A stretch of 64,000 nucleotides of DNA from Deltaproteobacteria bacterium (lineage in GTDB: Bacteria; Myxococcota; Kuafuiibacteriia; Kuafuiibacteriales; Kuafuiibacteriaceae): contig WYAZ01000183.1 in NCBI GenBank assembly GCA_011526105.1, forward strand, positions 1 to 64,000. Reading direction: 5' to 3'. The notes below the pieces were generated by a model. The model ran no database searches. It was not told where the DNA came from and saw nothing but the letters and a program-made list of their open reading frames with translations. The position numbers were made by a program, and so were the translations under genes. This document shows positions 8,828 to 18,245 of this stretch, one piece after another (position 1 is the stretch's first letter; every line of letters starts with the position of its first letter).

Positions 8828-9976
8828 TCAACCTCCGGCGAGCTCGAAGCTCAACTCCCGGAGTCGAGTGATTGCGGGGCCGAACGTGAAAGGAACGGCG
8901 CGTGTTCGGAGGCGACCCGGTTCGAGCTCGCCGGCGGCGGCGCGGGCGAGCACTGATTCCACGGCCCGGGCAAGCGCCTCTGGGGTGTTCGAAGGCACGA
9001 GCGCGCCCACGGAGTCGTCGACCAGTTCGGGGAGTCCACCCACGGCGCTGGTGATGACCGGGCGTCCCACCAGGAGAGACTCGACTACGACACAAGGCAG
9101 ACCCTCTGCCCGTGAGGGCAGGACCAGGGCGCTCGCACGTGCATAGAACTCGGGGAGCCTCGCACGCTCGAGTTCGCCATGAACGACGATGCGCGAGCCC
9201 AGTCCGCGCGCGCCGATCTCGGCCTTCACATCGAAGCCGGCCACCGCTCCACCCACGAGGTCCAAGCCGACGTCGCGATCGGTGAGGCGCGTCATGGCGT
9301 CCAGGAGGATGTCGAGCCCCTTGTCTCTCGAGAGGCGACCCACGAAGAGGAGGCGAGCGGGGCCGGTGGGCCGAGGGGCCAGCGGAAAGTTGGCTTCGTC
9401 GGCGCTGTAGCGCACCACCTCGGCGGTGCGCCCGAAACGAGCGATGCGGTGCGCCAGTTCATGTGAGACCGCGAGCACGTGCGTCGCGTGGGCGAGGGTT
9501 GACTTCGAACGACGCGGTCGACCGCGGTCCGTGAGCGCGCCCGGTTCGAGGACCCTCGTGTCTGTGCCGTGTGCGACCGCGATGGACGGGACCTCGAGCA
9601 CACGCGCGACGGTCGTCGCGACGAAGCCTCCGCCGTCGAGGAAGGAGCCATGCAAAAGAGACGGCCGCCTCACCCGCGGACGGGTCACCAGGTGGGTCGC
9701 GAGCGCCGCGGTCGCGGACTCGATCGAGCGCCGGGGCAGCGGCACATACGGCAGCAGCGTAGGGCGTGGCTCGAGCGCACGCAGGGCCTCGATCAGCCTT
9801 TGGCCTCGCCCCACAGGCTGCGGCAAAAGCCACGTGAACGGGACCGGCATCAGGAGTTCGACCTCGAGACCGCGCGTCTCTTTGAGCTTCTGGGCGGCTT
9901 CGAGCACGAACTCGGGCGCCGGCCTCAGACTCTTGGCGGCCGGCAGGACGACGTGCGCGATCGGGATGCGTCGCAC
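8828..9976 (-). CDS. GT4-type glycosyltransferase
   Basis: First gene of the minus-strand glycan cluster, 382 residues, beginning with GTG. The donor-binding half has LLFVGRLSRDKGLDILLDA and the classical EX7E region SRAEGLPCVVVESLLVGRP, so it looks catalytically complete. The N-terminal half contains LVTRPRVRRPSLLHGSFL and AVAHGTDTRV, consistent with a cytoplasmic acceptor-binding domain. The 90-bp space to the divergent lipoprotein gene at 10067 must hold both promoters; no clear consensus boxes were identified. Confidence 0.92.
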   Translation of the reverse strand: MRRIPIAHVVLPAAKSLRPAPEFVLEAAQKLKETRGLEVELLMPVPFTWLLPQPVGRGQRLIEALRALEPRPTLLPYVPLPRRSIESATAALATHLVTRPRVRRPSLLHGSFLDGGGFVATTVARVLEVPSIAVAHGTDTRVLEPGALTDRGRPRRSKSTLAHATHVLAVSHELAHRIARFGRTAEVVRYSADEANFPLAPRPTGPARLLFVGRLSRDKGLDILLDAMTRLTDRDVGLDLVGGAVAGFDVKAEIGARGLGSRIVVHGELERARLPEFYARASALVLPSRAEGLPCVVVESLLVGRPVITSAVGGLPELVDDSVGALVPSNTPEALARAVESVLARAAAGELEPGRLRTRAVPFTFGPAITRLRELSFELAGG

Positions 9977-10066
9977 GAGTGCTAGGGCTCATTTCGCGGA
10001 GAGGCGGTCAAGAGAAAACCGTGGCCAAGTCTGGGTTCCGCCGTGGCTTTGGGGTAGGGTCCCCGC

Positions 10067-10852
10067 GTGCGCGCACCACATCATCTTCTCACCGCCCTGC
10101 TCGGAATCTCGTCTTTGCTCTGGGCCTGTCCACCCCAGAAGCCGGCGACGCCACCCGACGCAGGGCGCGCGAAGGTCGAGGCGCCGAAGGCTCCGGTCAC
10201 CGCACCGAGCGAGTGTCCCAAAGTGCGGGGCCAGGCTGTTGGCACGCCCAAGGGCGCTCCACCCGAGCTGCAAGTTCAAGGTTCGGCCCCTGGCGTTCGA
10301 GACCGCCCCGTCGCGGTCCTGCTGGCGGCGGCGGCAGAAGCCAAGGATGGCACCGCGTTCCCCGTCGGCCTCACAGACGAGCTGCTTTCGCGTGAGCTCA
10401 ACGTGGTGGAGGGCGTGGGTCTGCGCGAGTCCGTCGAAGGCAAACGAGACGCGCTCTTGGTGCGCTCGCTCGCGCTGCGCGGTTCGTGCGAGGGCGACGC
10501 CGCTCGAGTGGCGCTCATTGCGAGTCCTCGAACCGGAGCCGCGGCGCTCGAGATCGCCACGTCGACCAACACCGATGAGCGCCCAGCCGCGCTCGTGTTC
10601 TTGTCGGGGGGCGACTACACGGAGACCCGAGTGAAGCTCGCCGCGCATCGAGCCGAACTCGAAACCCTGCCGATCCTCTTCCTCTACTCCGATCGAGACG
10701 CTGCTTGGAGCACGCGCTTCCAGGACGAGCCCACTTCGCCTTTGTGGCTTTTCCGAAGGCAGGGCGGTGACGCTCACGGGCTCGAGCTCTTGAGCGCCGA
10801 CTCGGAGACCGTCGATGACATCGCGGTCTTCCTGGAAGGCTTCCTGCAGTAG
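10067..10852 (+). CDS. Putative lipoprotein, hydrolase-like
   Basis: A 261-residue protein from a GTG start. The N-terminus is an export signal ending in SLLWAC, a plausible though imperfect lipobox, followed by a Pro/Ala/Lys linker. The rest contains PAALVFLSGGDYTETRVKLAAH, LPILFLYSDRDAAW and DIAVFLEGFLQ at the end, a pattern reminiscent of the last strands of alpha/beta hydrolases (an acid in SDRDAAW). A nucleophile elbow GxSxG is not evident, so catalytic activity is doubtful. The next gene follows after 34 bp on the same strand. Confidence 0.65.
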   Translation: MRAPHHLLTALLGISSLLWACPPQKPATPPDAGRAKVEAPKAPVTAPSECPKVRGQAVGTPKGAPPELQVQGSAPGVRDRPVAVLLAAAAEAKDGTAFPVGLTDELLSRELNVVEGVGLRESVEGKRDALLVRSLALRGSCEGDAARVALIASPRTGAAALEIATSTNTDERPAALVFLSGGDYTETRVKLAAHRAELETLPILFLYSDRDAAWSTRFQDEPTSPLWLFRRQGGDAHGLELLSADSETVDDIAVFLEGFLQ

Positions 10853-10886
10853 CGTGCGCCGGCCCTCGGAGGTAGTCTAGGGTCGC

Positions 10887-11930
10887 GTGTCGAGCGAACT
10901 TCCCCACGACTTCCTGCGGGCGTCGCCGGTCTTCGGCGGTCTGCCTCCCGAGCTGCTCTCGATGATCTACGAGGCCGGGGAGATGCTCGAGTGCGGCCCG
11001 GGTCATGTCCTCTTCGAAGAGGGCTCGCCTGGCTTCGATCTCTTCGTCGTGAAGGAAGGGGTGGTCGAGGTCGTCAAGGCGGGGGAGGGCGCCGGGGTCT
11101 CGAAGGTCGTGAGCTTCCTGACGGAAGGAGACACGGTCGGCGAGATGTCTCTGCTCACTGGTCAGCTCCGCAGCGCCACGGTCCGTGTGCCGGAGCACGC
11201 GCGGATCTTTCGAATGCCCGGCCACACCTTCGACGGGCTTGCACGAGCGCACGCCGAGATCTCCTTGAACCTGGCAAAGGCCCTCGCACATCGCCTGCAA
11301 GCGGTGACCTCCCTGCACATCGCAGAGGCCAGCGCGCCGAAACATCTCGCGGGCGATCTCGCGTACTTCGATCTCCTCGAGGTCTGCCAAGCGCTCAACC
11401 AGGGTCGCCGAACCGGGCTCTTACGCATCCGCACCGAACAGGCCGACGGGGTGTGGTTGTATTTTCGCGAGGGTGAACTGCTGCACGCCCGGCTCGGGCC
11501 GCTCACCGGTTCGGACGCCGCGCTTGCCATCTTCAGAGCCACCCTCTCGGGCACCTTCGAGTTCGAAGCCCAGGATGCGGCCGACGAACTTGCGGGTGAG
11601 CAGCCCATCACCGACGGCGCGCTCGGCCTCTTCCTCGAGGCGGCCCGGCAGAAGGACGAGATCCAGGAGATCTTGTCCCGACTTCCCGGACCCGAGCACG
11701 TGTTCTCGCAGCTCACGCAGTTTCCGTGGCGAGAGGTCGTGGCGGGTGCGCAAGATGACTTGACGCGCTGGCAGCCGGCCGACGAGGGCGCGCTGCAGCT
11801 TGCGGCCCGCGTTTGGGCGGGCGTGGCGGTCGGCGATTCGGTGGATCGGATTCAGCGCGACAACGTCGTGCACGAACTCACCGCGCTCAAGGTGTTGCGC
11901 TCCCTCGCGCGGCTTCAGGCCATCGTTTGA
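10887..11930 (+). CDS. Cyclic nucleotide-binding domain protein with DUF4388
   Basis: A 347-residue cytoplasmic regulator beginning at GTG. Residues 10-145 form a cNMP-binding jelly roll: the phosphate-binding cassette is visible around GDTVGEMSLLTGQLRSATVRV, which keeps the GE(M)SLL and RSATV elements that contact the nucleotide. Residues 155-250 match DUF4388 (the PatA N-terminal-type domain), with YFDLLEVCQALNQGRRTGLLRI and YFREGELLHARLGPLTG. This pairing is common in myxobacteria. There is no helix-turn-helix, so output is probably through protein contacts, with cyclic nucleotide level as input. Confidence 0.9.
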   Translation: MSSELPHDFLRASPVFGGLPPELLSMIYEAGEMLECGPGHVLFEEGSPGFDLFVVKEGVVEVVKAGEGAGVSKVVSFLTEGDTVGEMSLLTGQLRSATVRVPEHARIFRMPGHTFDGLARAHAEISLNLAKALAHRLQAVTSLHIAEASAPKHLAGDLAYFDLLEVCQALNQGRRTGLLRIRTEQADGVWLYFREGELLHARLGPLTGSDAALAIFRATLSGTFEFEAQDAADELAGEQPITDGALGLFLEAARQKDEIQEILSRLPGPEHVFSQLTQFPWREVVAGAQDDLTRWQPADEGALQLAARVWAGVAVGDSVDRIQRDNVVHELTALKVLRSLARLQAIV

Positions 11931-12033
11931 TCGCGGCTGGGACTAAGTGGCGCCGCGCTCTCGGCCCGGTCGGAGGGAACGCCGAGGCCGGTCCCTCGTC
12001 GACAACGGGCGCTGGGGGCGCTAATCCTCGGTC

Positions 12034-15000
12034 ATGTCGAAGCGCGTACTCCGCACCCTCTCTCTGCTGACACTTCTCGCGTCGCTCGGCTTCTCTAGAG
12101 CGAGCCACGCCCAAGGACCTCTGGACGAGGACATCGATCTGTTCAGGACGGAGGGCTTCGCGTCCAACTCGATGACCGATCCGACCTGGGCGCGGTATCC
12201 GGTGGGCGCTCATCAGGACGTTCCGATCGGTCGATGCGGTTGCTTGATCGCGACGCTCTCGTCCCTCTCTCGGTTCTACTACGGCGTTTCGTCGAAACCG
12301 CACTTCCGGTGGGCCGACCGCCTGAGCGGCATGCAGGAATTGAGCTTCTCCCCCCGATATCTCGACGTCTATTTGAGATGGGGCAGCCTCTCGGGCACGA
12401 ATCCGCCGGCCGAGAACTGGGGCTACAAGGCCGTCGCGCCCAAAAGCTGCGGGACCGCCCCCAAGCCCTGGGCGCTGGAGCTCAGCGCCATTCCGACGGT
12501 GGTCTACGTTCCGGGCACAACGACGCCGGCCACCTCGACGCCCACTGGTCTGCGCTGGGGGGTGTTTCATAACGTCAACATGGGCCTCGACAAGATCGAC
12601 GAGAACCTGCGCGCGAAGCGTCCCAGCATCGTTGTGATCGAAGTGCCCAACGGCTCTGGGGGTACCACGCGTCACGCGCAGCTCGTGGTGGGGTGGGACA
12701 ACACGCTCGCCCGCTACAAGATCCTCGATCCGGTCTGGCCGAACTACGTCACACCTCAGGTTGCGGGCGGAACCACGGACGACAGCTACTCGGATTGGCT
12801 GACCTCGATCGTCGAGGTCTTCGATGTCACCGAGGTCCATCGCGCCCTGAGTCCCGAGATCGCCGCCATCGCTCTGTACGACGACCCAGGTCCGCTCGAG
12901 TTCCTGGTCATCGGACCGGACGGACGGCGCACCGGCTTCGATCCCGCGCTCGGCCGAAACATCGCAGAGCTCGAGTCGGTCCAAGCTACGAAGCAAGGGA
13001 GCTGGACGCCGCCGACCGGGCCGATTGAGCCCATGGAGCCAGCACGCTTCATCGAGGTCCCTCAACCCGAGAGGGGGAACTGGCGATTCGTGGTGGTGGG
13101 CACCGGAGACGGAGTTGGGCCGCTCACCTTCTCCACCATCCTTGGGGGGGTAGAGACCGTGGTCCTCGACACCGTCACCCCGCTCTCGACCGGGAGCACG
13201 ACCAAGTTCGAGATGTCGTACGCGCCCTCGGGCAGCTCGGTCGTCCAGGTCGACGACTTTCACCCGGAGGCCCGGGCTCATGCCCCCGCGCGCACGCGCA
13301 CCGAGGTCTCCGTGACCTTGGACGGGAGCAATTCCTTCGATCCCGACGGGACGGTCGCGTCCTATCTTTGGGACTTCGGCGACGGGACCACCGCCTCGAG
13401 CGCTACGGTCTCCCATGCCTGGGCGACCGCCAACGTCTATCCGGTGCGCCTCACCGTCACGGACGCGGAGGGCAACTCGGGATCGACCACCATCAACGTG
13501 TCGGTCGCCGGCAGCACGCCCGTGAACAGCGGTCTCGTCACTCAACGCGTGAGCACCGACGGTTCGGGGGCGGAGACCTTCGGCATCTCCACCGGACCCA
13601 GCGTGACCCCGGATCATGCCTTCGTGGCCTTTGTGTCGACCTCGGCCAGCCTGGTGCCCAATGACCTCAATGGCGTGTCCGATGTCTTCGTCAAGAACGT
13701 CGCCACGGCAGAGGTGCAGCGAGTGAGTGTGTCTTCGAGCGGCGAGGAAGCAGCGGCCGACCTTCAGAGCCTTGGCAGCACGCAGCCATCGATCAGCGCC
13801 GACGGGCGTTTCGTGGCCTTCGTCTCGAACGCGACGAACCTCGTGGCCAACGACAACAACAACTACGCAGACGTCTTTGTGCACGACCGGCAGACCGGCG
13901 TGACCGAGCTCGTGAGCGTCGCCACGGACGGAGCGGCCTCGGAGGGTGCGTGCCTGTTTCCGTCGATCAGCGCCGACGGCCGCTACGTCGTGTTCGAGTC
14001 CTTCGCGGCCAACTTGGTGCCGGGCAGCAATGGGTTGGGTCAAATCTATCTGCGCGATCGACAGACCTCCACGACGGAGCTCATCAGCGCATCGACGGGC
14101 GGCAGCGGCGGATTCGGCCGAAGCATCCGCCCTTCCATCGGCGCCGACGGACGGTTCGTGGCCTTCGAGTCGGCCGCCACCAACCTGGTGGTTCAGAGCG
14201 TGGGATCATGGAGCCACGCTTATGTGCGTGACCGGCAGAGTGGCACGACGGAGGTGGTGAGCCTCACCAACTCCGGCACGGTGATCCCGCACCATGGTCT
14301 CGGCGCGTCGATGAGCGCCGACGGGCGCTACGTCGCGTTCTCCTCCTCCTACTTTGCGACGGTGGCAGACGACAACAACAGCCTCCCCGACGTGTTCGTT
14401 CGGGACCGGCAGCTCGGCACCACCCGGCGGGTGAGCGTCTCGACGCTTGGGGCTGAGGGAGACGCTGCGAGCTTCGATCCTTCCATCAGTCCGGACGGAC
14501 GATGGGTGTCGTTTTATTCCACGGCCAGTAACCTGGTGCCAGACGACACCAACCGAACGGGCCCGCTCCCTTCGGGGGTGGACATCTTCCTCCACGACCT
14601 TCAGACCGGCACCACCGAGCGCGCGAGTCTCGCGAGCGACGGCACCGAAGCGTTGCCGGACGTCGGCCTATCCAGCCGATGCACCTCGGTGGGGCTCGGT
14701 GGGTCGATCGCGTTCTGCAGCAGAGCCACGAACCTCGTGCCCGACGACACCAACGGCCAGTGGGATGTCTTCTTGCGGGCGCGTCCAGTGCCGCGGCCGA
14801 TAGCGGAGGCCTCCGGTCCCTACTTAGGTTGGGCCGACGGCGTTGTTCCCGCGTACGTGGAGTTCGACGCGCGACGTTCCTTCGACCCCACGGGGGCCGC
14901 GCTGACCGCACGCTGGGATTTCGGCGACGGCAGTCCGACAGAGACACTCGCGGCCGACACCACGGCGCGTCACGCCTACGCGAGCCAAGGGACGTACACG

Positions 15001-15903
15001 GTGACCCTGGTGGTGACGAATGGGCAGGCCGACTCGGAGCCCGTCTCGACGACCGCTCAGATCCTTCCGCCGCAGCTTCCGACGGCGGAGAGAACCGAGG
15101 CCGTTCCAGCCTGCGCTGTCCCTGGAGCTCGGGTTGACCTCTACCTCCGCGGAACACCGATGGCCACGGCGGCCGGCGGATTCGATCTGGGTTCGGGCCG
15201 TCCACATCCGGGTCGGGTCGATGACGTCCCTGCGAGCCTCCCCGTCACCTTCAGCTCGAACGCGGAGACGAGGGTGTTGAACGCGGCGGTCGAACGGGTG
15301 TCGGTGCAGAGCGGCATCGAGCGACAAGTGAGTGTTTCGCTCGTCTTGCCCTCCGACCTCGCGCCCGCTGAATACGCGGTCTCCGTGGGCAGCGCCTCCG
15401 CACTGAGCTTCTCGGTGCCCTGTCCGCCCGAGGTCGCGTTCCGCCCACGCGCAGTCGCAGGCGGACCTTATTCCGGGGAGGCAGGGGTCGAGATCGAGTT
15501 CGACGGCTCAGGGTCCGTCGCTGTTAGCGGCGCTCCGCTCGAGTATCGCTGGGACTTTGGAGACGGTGAGACCGGATCGGGTGAGCGTCCGCGGCATGTC
15601 TACGCGGAACCGGGGACGTACCTTCTGACGCTCGTGGTCATGGATGGTCCGAACACGTCGCTCCCCAAGGTGCGTGGCGACAGCTTTGCCGACGTGGTCG
15701 TAGCCCCCTCCGAGCCCTCGTCCGGCGACGCTGGTGTCGCCGATGCCCGAGGGCCTGGCTCTGACACAGGGCCCACCGTGCCCGGAGTCGAGGAGAGCTC
15801 GTGTGACTGTCGCAGCACCGAGGAGGGCTCGAGCGTCTTGTTCACGCTCGGGCTCGCGGTCGTATGGCTGCGACTACGGAGACGACGGTTTGAGCCCCGT
15901 TAG
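12034..15903 (+). CDS. Secreted C39-like peptidase / PKD / beta-propeller protein with MYXO-CTERM-like tail
   Basis: A 1289-residue exported protein. Residues 1-27 are a signal peptide ending ASHAQ. Residues about 40-260 resemble a C39-like papain fold: Gln61, Cys68 or Cys70 in GRCGCLIATLSS, and His214 in RHAQLVVGWDN before a LDPVWPN acid. Three PKD domains show the WDFGDG signature (about 430-500, 930-1010 and 1145-1215). Between the first two lie about seven TolB/WD40-like blades of the form ISADGRYVxFxS-NLVxxDxN-DVFxxDRQTGxTxxVS. The C-terminus has CDC, a hydrophobic helix and RLRRRRFEPR, matching the MYXO-CTERM sorting layout, so surface display after processing is likely. Confidence 0.85.
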   Translation: MSKRVLRTLSLLTLLASLGFSRASHAQGPLDEDIDLFRTEGFASNSMTDPTWARYPVGAHQDVPIGRCGCLIATLSSLSRFYYGVSSKPHFRWADRLSGMQELSFSPRYLDVYLRWGSLSGTNPPAENWGYKAVAPKSCGTAPKPWALELSAIPTVVYVPGTTTPATSTPTGLRWGVFHNVNMGLDKIDENLRAKRPSIVVIEVPNGSGGTTRHAQLVVGWDNTLARYKILDPVWPNYVTPQVAGGTTDDSYSDWLTSIVEVFDVTEVHRALSPEIAAIALYDDPGPLEFLVIGPDGRRTGFDPALGRNIAELESVQATKQGSWTPPTGPIEPMEPARFIEVPQPERGNWRFVVVGTGDGVGPLTFSTILGGVETVVLDTVTPLSTGSTTKFEMSYAPSGSSVVQVDDFHPEARAHAPARTRTEVSVTLDGSNSFDPDGTVASYLWDFGDGTTASSATVSHAWATANVYPVRLTVTDAEGNSGSTTINVSVAGSTPVNSGLVTQRVSTDGSGAETFGISTGPSVTPDHAFVAFVSTSASLVPNDLNGVSDVFVKNVATAEVQRVSVSSSGEEAAADLQSLGSTQPSISADGRFVAFVSNATNLVANDNNNYADVFVHDRQTGVTELVSVATDGAASEGACLFPSISADGRYVVFESFAANLVPGSNGLGQIYLRDRQTSTTELISASTGGSGGFGRSIRPSIGADGRFVAFESAATNLVVQSVGSWSHAYVRDRQSGTTEVVSLTNSGTVIPHHGLGASMSADGRYVAFSSSYFATVADDNNSLPDVFVRDRQLGTTRRVSVSTLGAEGDAASFDPSISPDGRWVSFYSTASNLVPDDTNRTGPLPSGVDIFLHDLQTGTTERASLASDGTEALPDVGLSSRCTSVGLGGSIAFCSRATNLVPDDTNGQWDVFLRARPVPRPIAEASGPYLGWADGVVPAYVEFDARRSFDPTGAALTARWDFGDGSPTETLAADTTARHAYASQGTYTVTLVVTNGQADSEPVSTTAQILPPQLPTAERTEAVPACAVPGARVDLYLRGTPMATAAGGFDLGSGRPHPGRVDDVPASLPVTFSSNAETRVLNAAVERVSVQSGIERQVSVSLVLPSDLAPAEYAVSVGSASALSFSVPCPPEVAFRPRAVAGGPYSGEAGVEIEFDGSGSVAVSGAPLEYRWDFGDGETGSGERPRHVYAEPGTYLLTLVVMDGPNTSLPKVRGDSFADVVVAPSEPSSGDAGVADARGPGSDTGPTVPGVEESSCDCRSTEEGSSVLFTLGLAVVWLRLRRRRFEPR

Positions 15904-15954
15904 CGCGGCGGCTGAGGCGGAGCGCGGTGGTTGGGAGCGGAGGTTTGCGCGTCC

Positions 15955-17556
15955 ATGAGGAGTCCACTCCGGCCTGCCCATCGCGCCAGCGGATGCTCCT
16001 TCGCGAGCGCCCTTCTGTCTTCCATCTTCCTCTCCGCCTGCGGATCCGACCACGAGGTGCTGCACATCCCCTGGCCACCGAAGTCCTACCCAGCGGCGTT
16101 CTTGGTGGAGGTCGGCGCTGAGGTCGGACGAGTCGTCCACGGTCCCTTCGGACTCGAAGACGGTTCGGTGACCTTCGGCCCCGAGGTGTACTTCGCGAAC
16201 GAGGGCGCCGAGCTATACCTGCTCGGACTCCGCTCGGATGCGCTCGATGCGCGCGTGCCTTTGTTCGACCCAAGGAGAGCGGCCGAGGCCGAGCTCTCGA
16301 ACGAGGCGGTGACCTGTCCCCGTGGCCGCTTCGAAAGCGACTCGAACCGCGTCTTCGTCGACCTAGACTCGGAGCTCGCCGAGCTGTCGCAACTCGACGT
16401 GAGTGGAGAGGTGTTCCGACCGAGCGAGGATCTGAGTGTCCTAGGCCGAACGCTCACCGCCTGGCTCCCGATTCACGAGGATCGCTGCATCGACGACCCT
16501 ATCCCGCCGTGGCGCCCCTTTGGTGGGGTCTCGGCGCTTCTGGATCTGCGCCACCCGGCTCCGCGCGACGTTGTTCATGTGAACCAAGACCGTCTGATCG
16601 TGGGGGGCCGGAGCGGCCTGACCGTGGTCGATCGGAGCGCAGACCCCCGTTTTGATGATCCCAGGCACCAGTGGCCTCGCGAGAACCTTGGTTCGATCGA
16701 GGAGCGAGACTGGTCGGTGATCCAAATCGAGGGTCGCGAGCTGTCTGCGGACCGTTGGCAGCTCGTGGCGCTCGCCCGCGGGGAGCCCATCTCCGAGTCG
16801 GACGCGAATCTCCTGCTCGAGTTCACGTGGACCTCGAGTGCGGGCTTCCAAGAGGTCCGCCGGTCCGCGGTGTACGCGGCGCGGCTGCGCACCTTCAGTC
16901 TCCGGAGCGACGGGGCGATCGCGGTGGTCGGGACCTCAGGGAGGGTTCTGATCGGCCCACGCGTCGATACGCTCGAGGAGTGGCGGATCGACGCTGAGTT
17001 CGAAGAGCTCACGCTCATCTCTGAGACCGGCGATCCAGCGGACCCCTACGTCGCGGTCAGCGAGCAAGGTGGGTTGTGGTTCGGCGATCCGTACTCGAGG
17101 CGTCTGAGGCGCGACCCCACTTCGCTGGAACGGAGCGGTCCCTCCAGCATCGTCGCCCGCTCGAGCGAAGCGGGCACCGAACTCTGGGTCTCCTTTCACG
17201 GAGCTCAGATGCAACGTCGGAGTCTCGAAGGACTGTGGACCCCGTTTGACTTCTATCTTCCGCCTGGCGCCGAGGCGTGCTCGAGGGCTCGAGACGAGTG
17301 TGGGCTCCCGGTCGTTCACACTCCGGCGCTGGAGATCATGGTGTCCGCAAAGGGGAACCTGATCATGCCGTCGCGGCGCTGTTCCGCGGTCTTTCACATC
17401 AACCCGGACCGACGCTGTGCGGTCATGATTCCCGGGCCGGTCGGAATCATCGAGGCTCTTGGAGGGGACGAGGATCTGGGGCGAATGAGCGCAACGAGCG
17501 GCCGAATGGTGGTGGCGGGCACTCCGGGCCGGCTCCTCGAACTCGAGATCGACTGA
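15955..17556 (+). CDS. Putative lipoprotein of unknown function
   Basis: A 533-residue protein. The ATG at 15955 was preferred over a TTG at 15931 because it starts a compact signal sequence ending in IFLSACGSD, a good lipobox with the lipidated Cys about 29 residues in. The mature part is rich in beta strands, with repeated short segments of the kind seen in propellers (for example AIAVVGTSGRVLIGP and LVHTP-like turns), but no family is recognised. It follows the MYXO-CTERM protein by about 50 bp on the same strand and ends before a strong hairpin. Outer-membrane anchoring is inferred from the lipobox. Confidence 0.7.
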   Translation: MRSPLRPAHRASGCSFASALLSSIFLSACGSDHEVLHIPWPPKSYPAAFLVEVGAEVGRVVHGPFGLEDGSVTFGPEVYFANEGAELYLLGLRSDALDARVPLFDPRRAAEAELSNEAVTCPRGRFESDSNRVFVDLDSELAELSQLDVSGEVFRPSEDLSVLGRTLTAWLPIHEDRCIDDPIPPWRPFGGVSALLDLRHPAPRDVVHVNQDRLIVGGRSGLTVVDRSADPRFDDPRHQWPRENLGSIEERDWSVIQIEGRELSADRWQLVALARGEPISESDANLLLEFTWTSSAGFQEVRRSAVYAARLRTFSLRSDGAIAVVGTSGRVLIGPRVDTLEEWRIDAEFEELTLISETGDPADPYVAVSEQGGLWFGDPYSRRLRRDPTSLERSGPSSIVARSSEAGTELWVSFHGAQMQRRSLEGLWTPFDFYLPPGAEACSRARDECGLPVVHTPALEIMVSAKGNLIMPSRRCSAVFHINPDRRCAVMIPGPVGIIEALGGDEDLGRMSATSGRMVVAGTPGRLLELEID

Positions 17557-17592
17557 GGCCGCGCGCAGGTTCGTGGGTGGCGAGATGAAAGT

Positions 17593-17629
17593 GGGTGGTC
17601 GCGCTTGCACCAGGCGAGCACGACCACCC
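17593..17629. terminator. Bidirectional hairpin terminator
   Basis: Inverted repeat GGGTGGTCG ... CGACCACCC (9 perfect pairs), then a mismatch, then GCTTGC against GCGAGC with one G-T wobble and a 5-nt loop. It lies between the ends of the plus-strand lipoprotein gene (17556) and the minus-strand HU gene (17641), the place expected for a shared terminator. There is no long T-run on either side, so factor-assisted termination is possible. Confidence 0.75.
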
Positions 17630-17640
17630 GACAGCAAACT

Positions 17641-17970
17641 CTAGACGAAGCTCTTGAGGTTCTTGAGCGGACGCACCTTGATCTTGGTGCTCGCCGGCTT
17701 GGCAGCGACGTTCATCAGTTCGCCCGGTTTGAAGGGGTTGGGAACGTTCTTGCGCGCGGGACGTGCCGGAACCTTGCGCTTCTCAATCTTGACGAGCCCG
17801 GGGATCGCGAAGACCCCGGCGCCACGGTTGCTGAGGCTCTTCTTGATCTCGTCAGCGAGAGCATCGAGCACAGATCCGACCTGCTTCTTGCTGAGCTCGG
17901 TCTTCTCAGCGATCGAGGTGAGGATCTCGGTCTTGGTTGGGGCTTTCTTAGCCGCCTCTTTTTTGGCCAT
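17641..17970 (-). CDS. HU-family DNA-binding protein
   Basis: A 109-residue nucleoid-associated protein. The body matches the HU/IHF fold: TKTEILTSIAEKTELSKKQV at the start, then VLDALADEIKKSL, a beta region with GVFAIPGLVKIEKRKVP, and the arm with NPFKPGE, where the conserved Pro would intercalate into DNA. The C-terminus ends in KVRPLKNLKSFV. Compared with a 90-residue HU it has a Lys/Ala-rich N-terminal extension (MAKKEAAKKAP), a feature seen in some actinobacterial and myxobacterial HU proteins. A good Shine-Dalgarno (AAGGAAA) precedes the ATG. Confidence 0.92.
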   Translation of the reverse strand: MAKKEAAKKAPTKTEILTSIAEKTELSKKQVGSVLDALADEIKKSLSNRGAGVFAIPGLVKIEKRKVPARPARKNVPNPFKPGELMNVAAKPASTKIKVRPLKNLKSFV

Positions 17971-18017
17971 CGTTCAGTGTTTCCTTTCGAGCGTCTATCG
18001 CCCGCGTCTGCGGACCA

Positions 18018-18046
18018 GCGTCCTACTAGCGCTTCTCCGATCGCGC
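18018..18046 (-). promoter_or_regulatory. Possible sigma-70-type promoter for the HU gene
   Basis: On the minus strand, TCGACG and TAGTAG are separated by 17 nt, about 50 bp before the HU start codon. They match the TTGACA and TATAAT consensus at 4 of 6 and 3 of 6 positions. The spacing is ideal but the -10 match is weak, so this is only a candidate. Confidence 0.3.
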
Positions 18047-18245
18047 GTCGACCCGTCAACGCACTTTCGTGCTTGTCGGACGAGGAATCGACGAGGCTGG
18101 TCGGGGTCCTCCTGTCGCCCAAAGCCCGGCGGAACCCGAGGAAAACGCGCTCTCCCGGGCTCCAGCCCAAGACCGACCCGCCCGACGCGCAGCGGGTGCA
18201 GCCGCGCCCTGGCGGGCCTTTGGAGCCATCTAGGAGCCTCGTCGC

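Noticed and set aside
11887-14043. Long open frame of 718 codons on the minus strand opposite the MYXO-CTERM protein.
   Set aside because: It is the antisense shadow of the PKD/propeller gene, Arg- and Gly-rich with no recognisable domain; GC-rich coding DNA often leaves such frames open.
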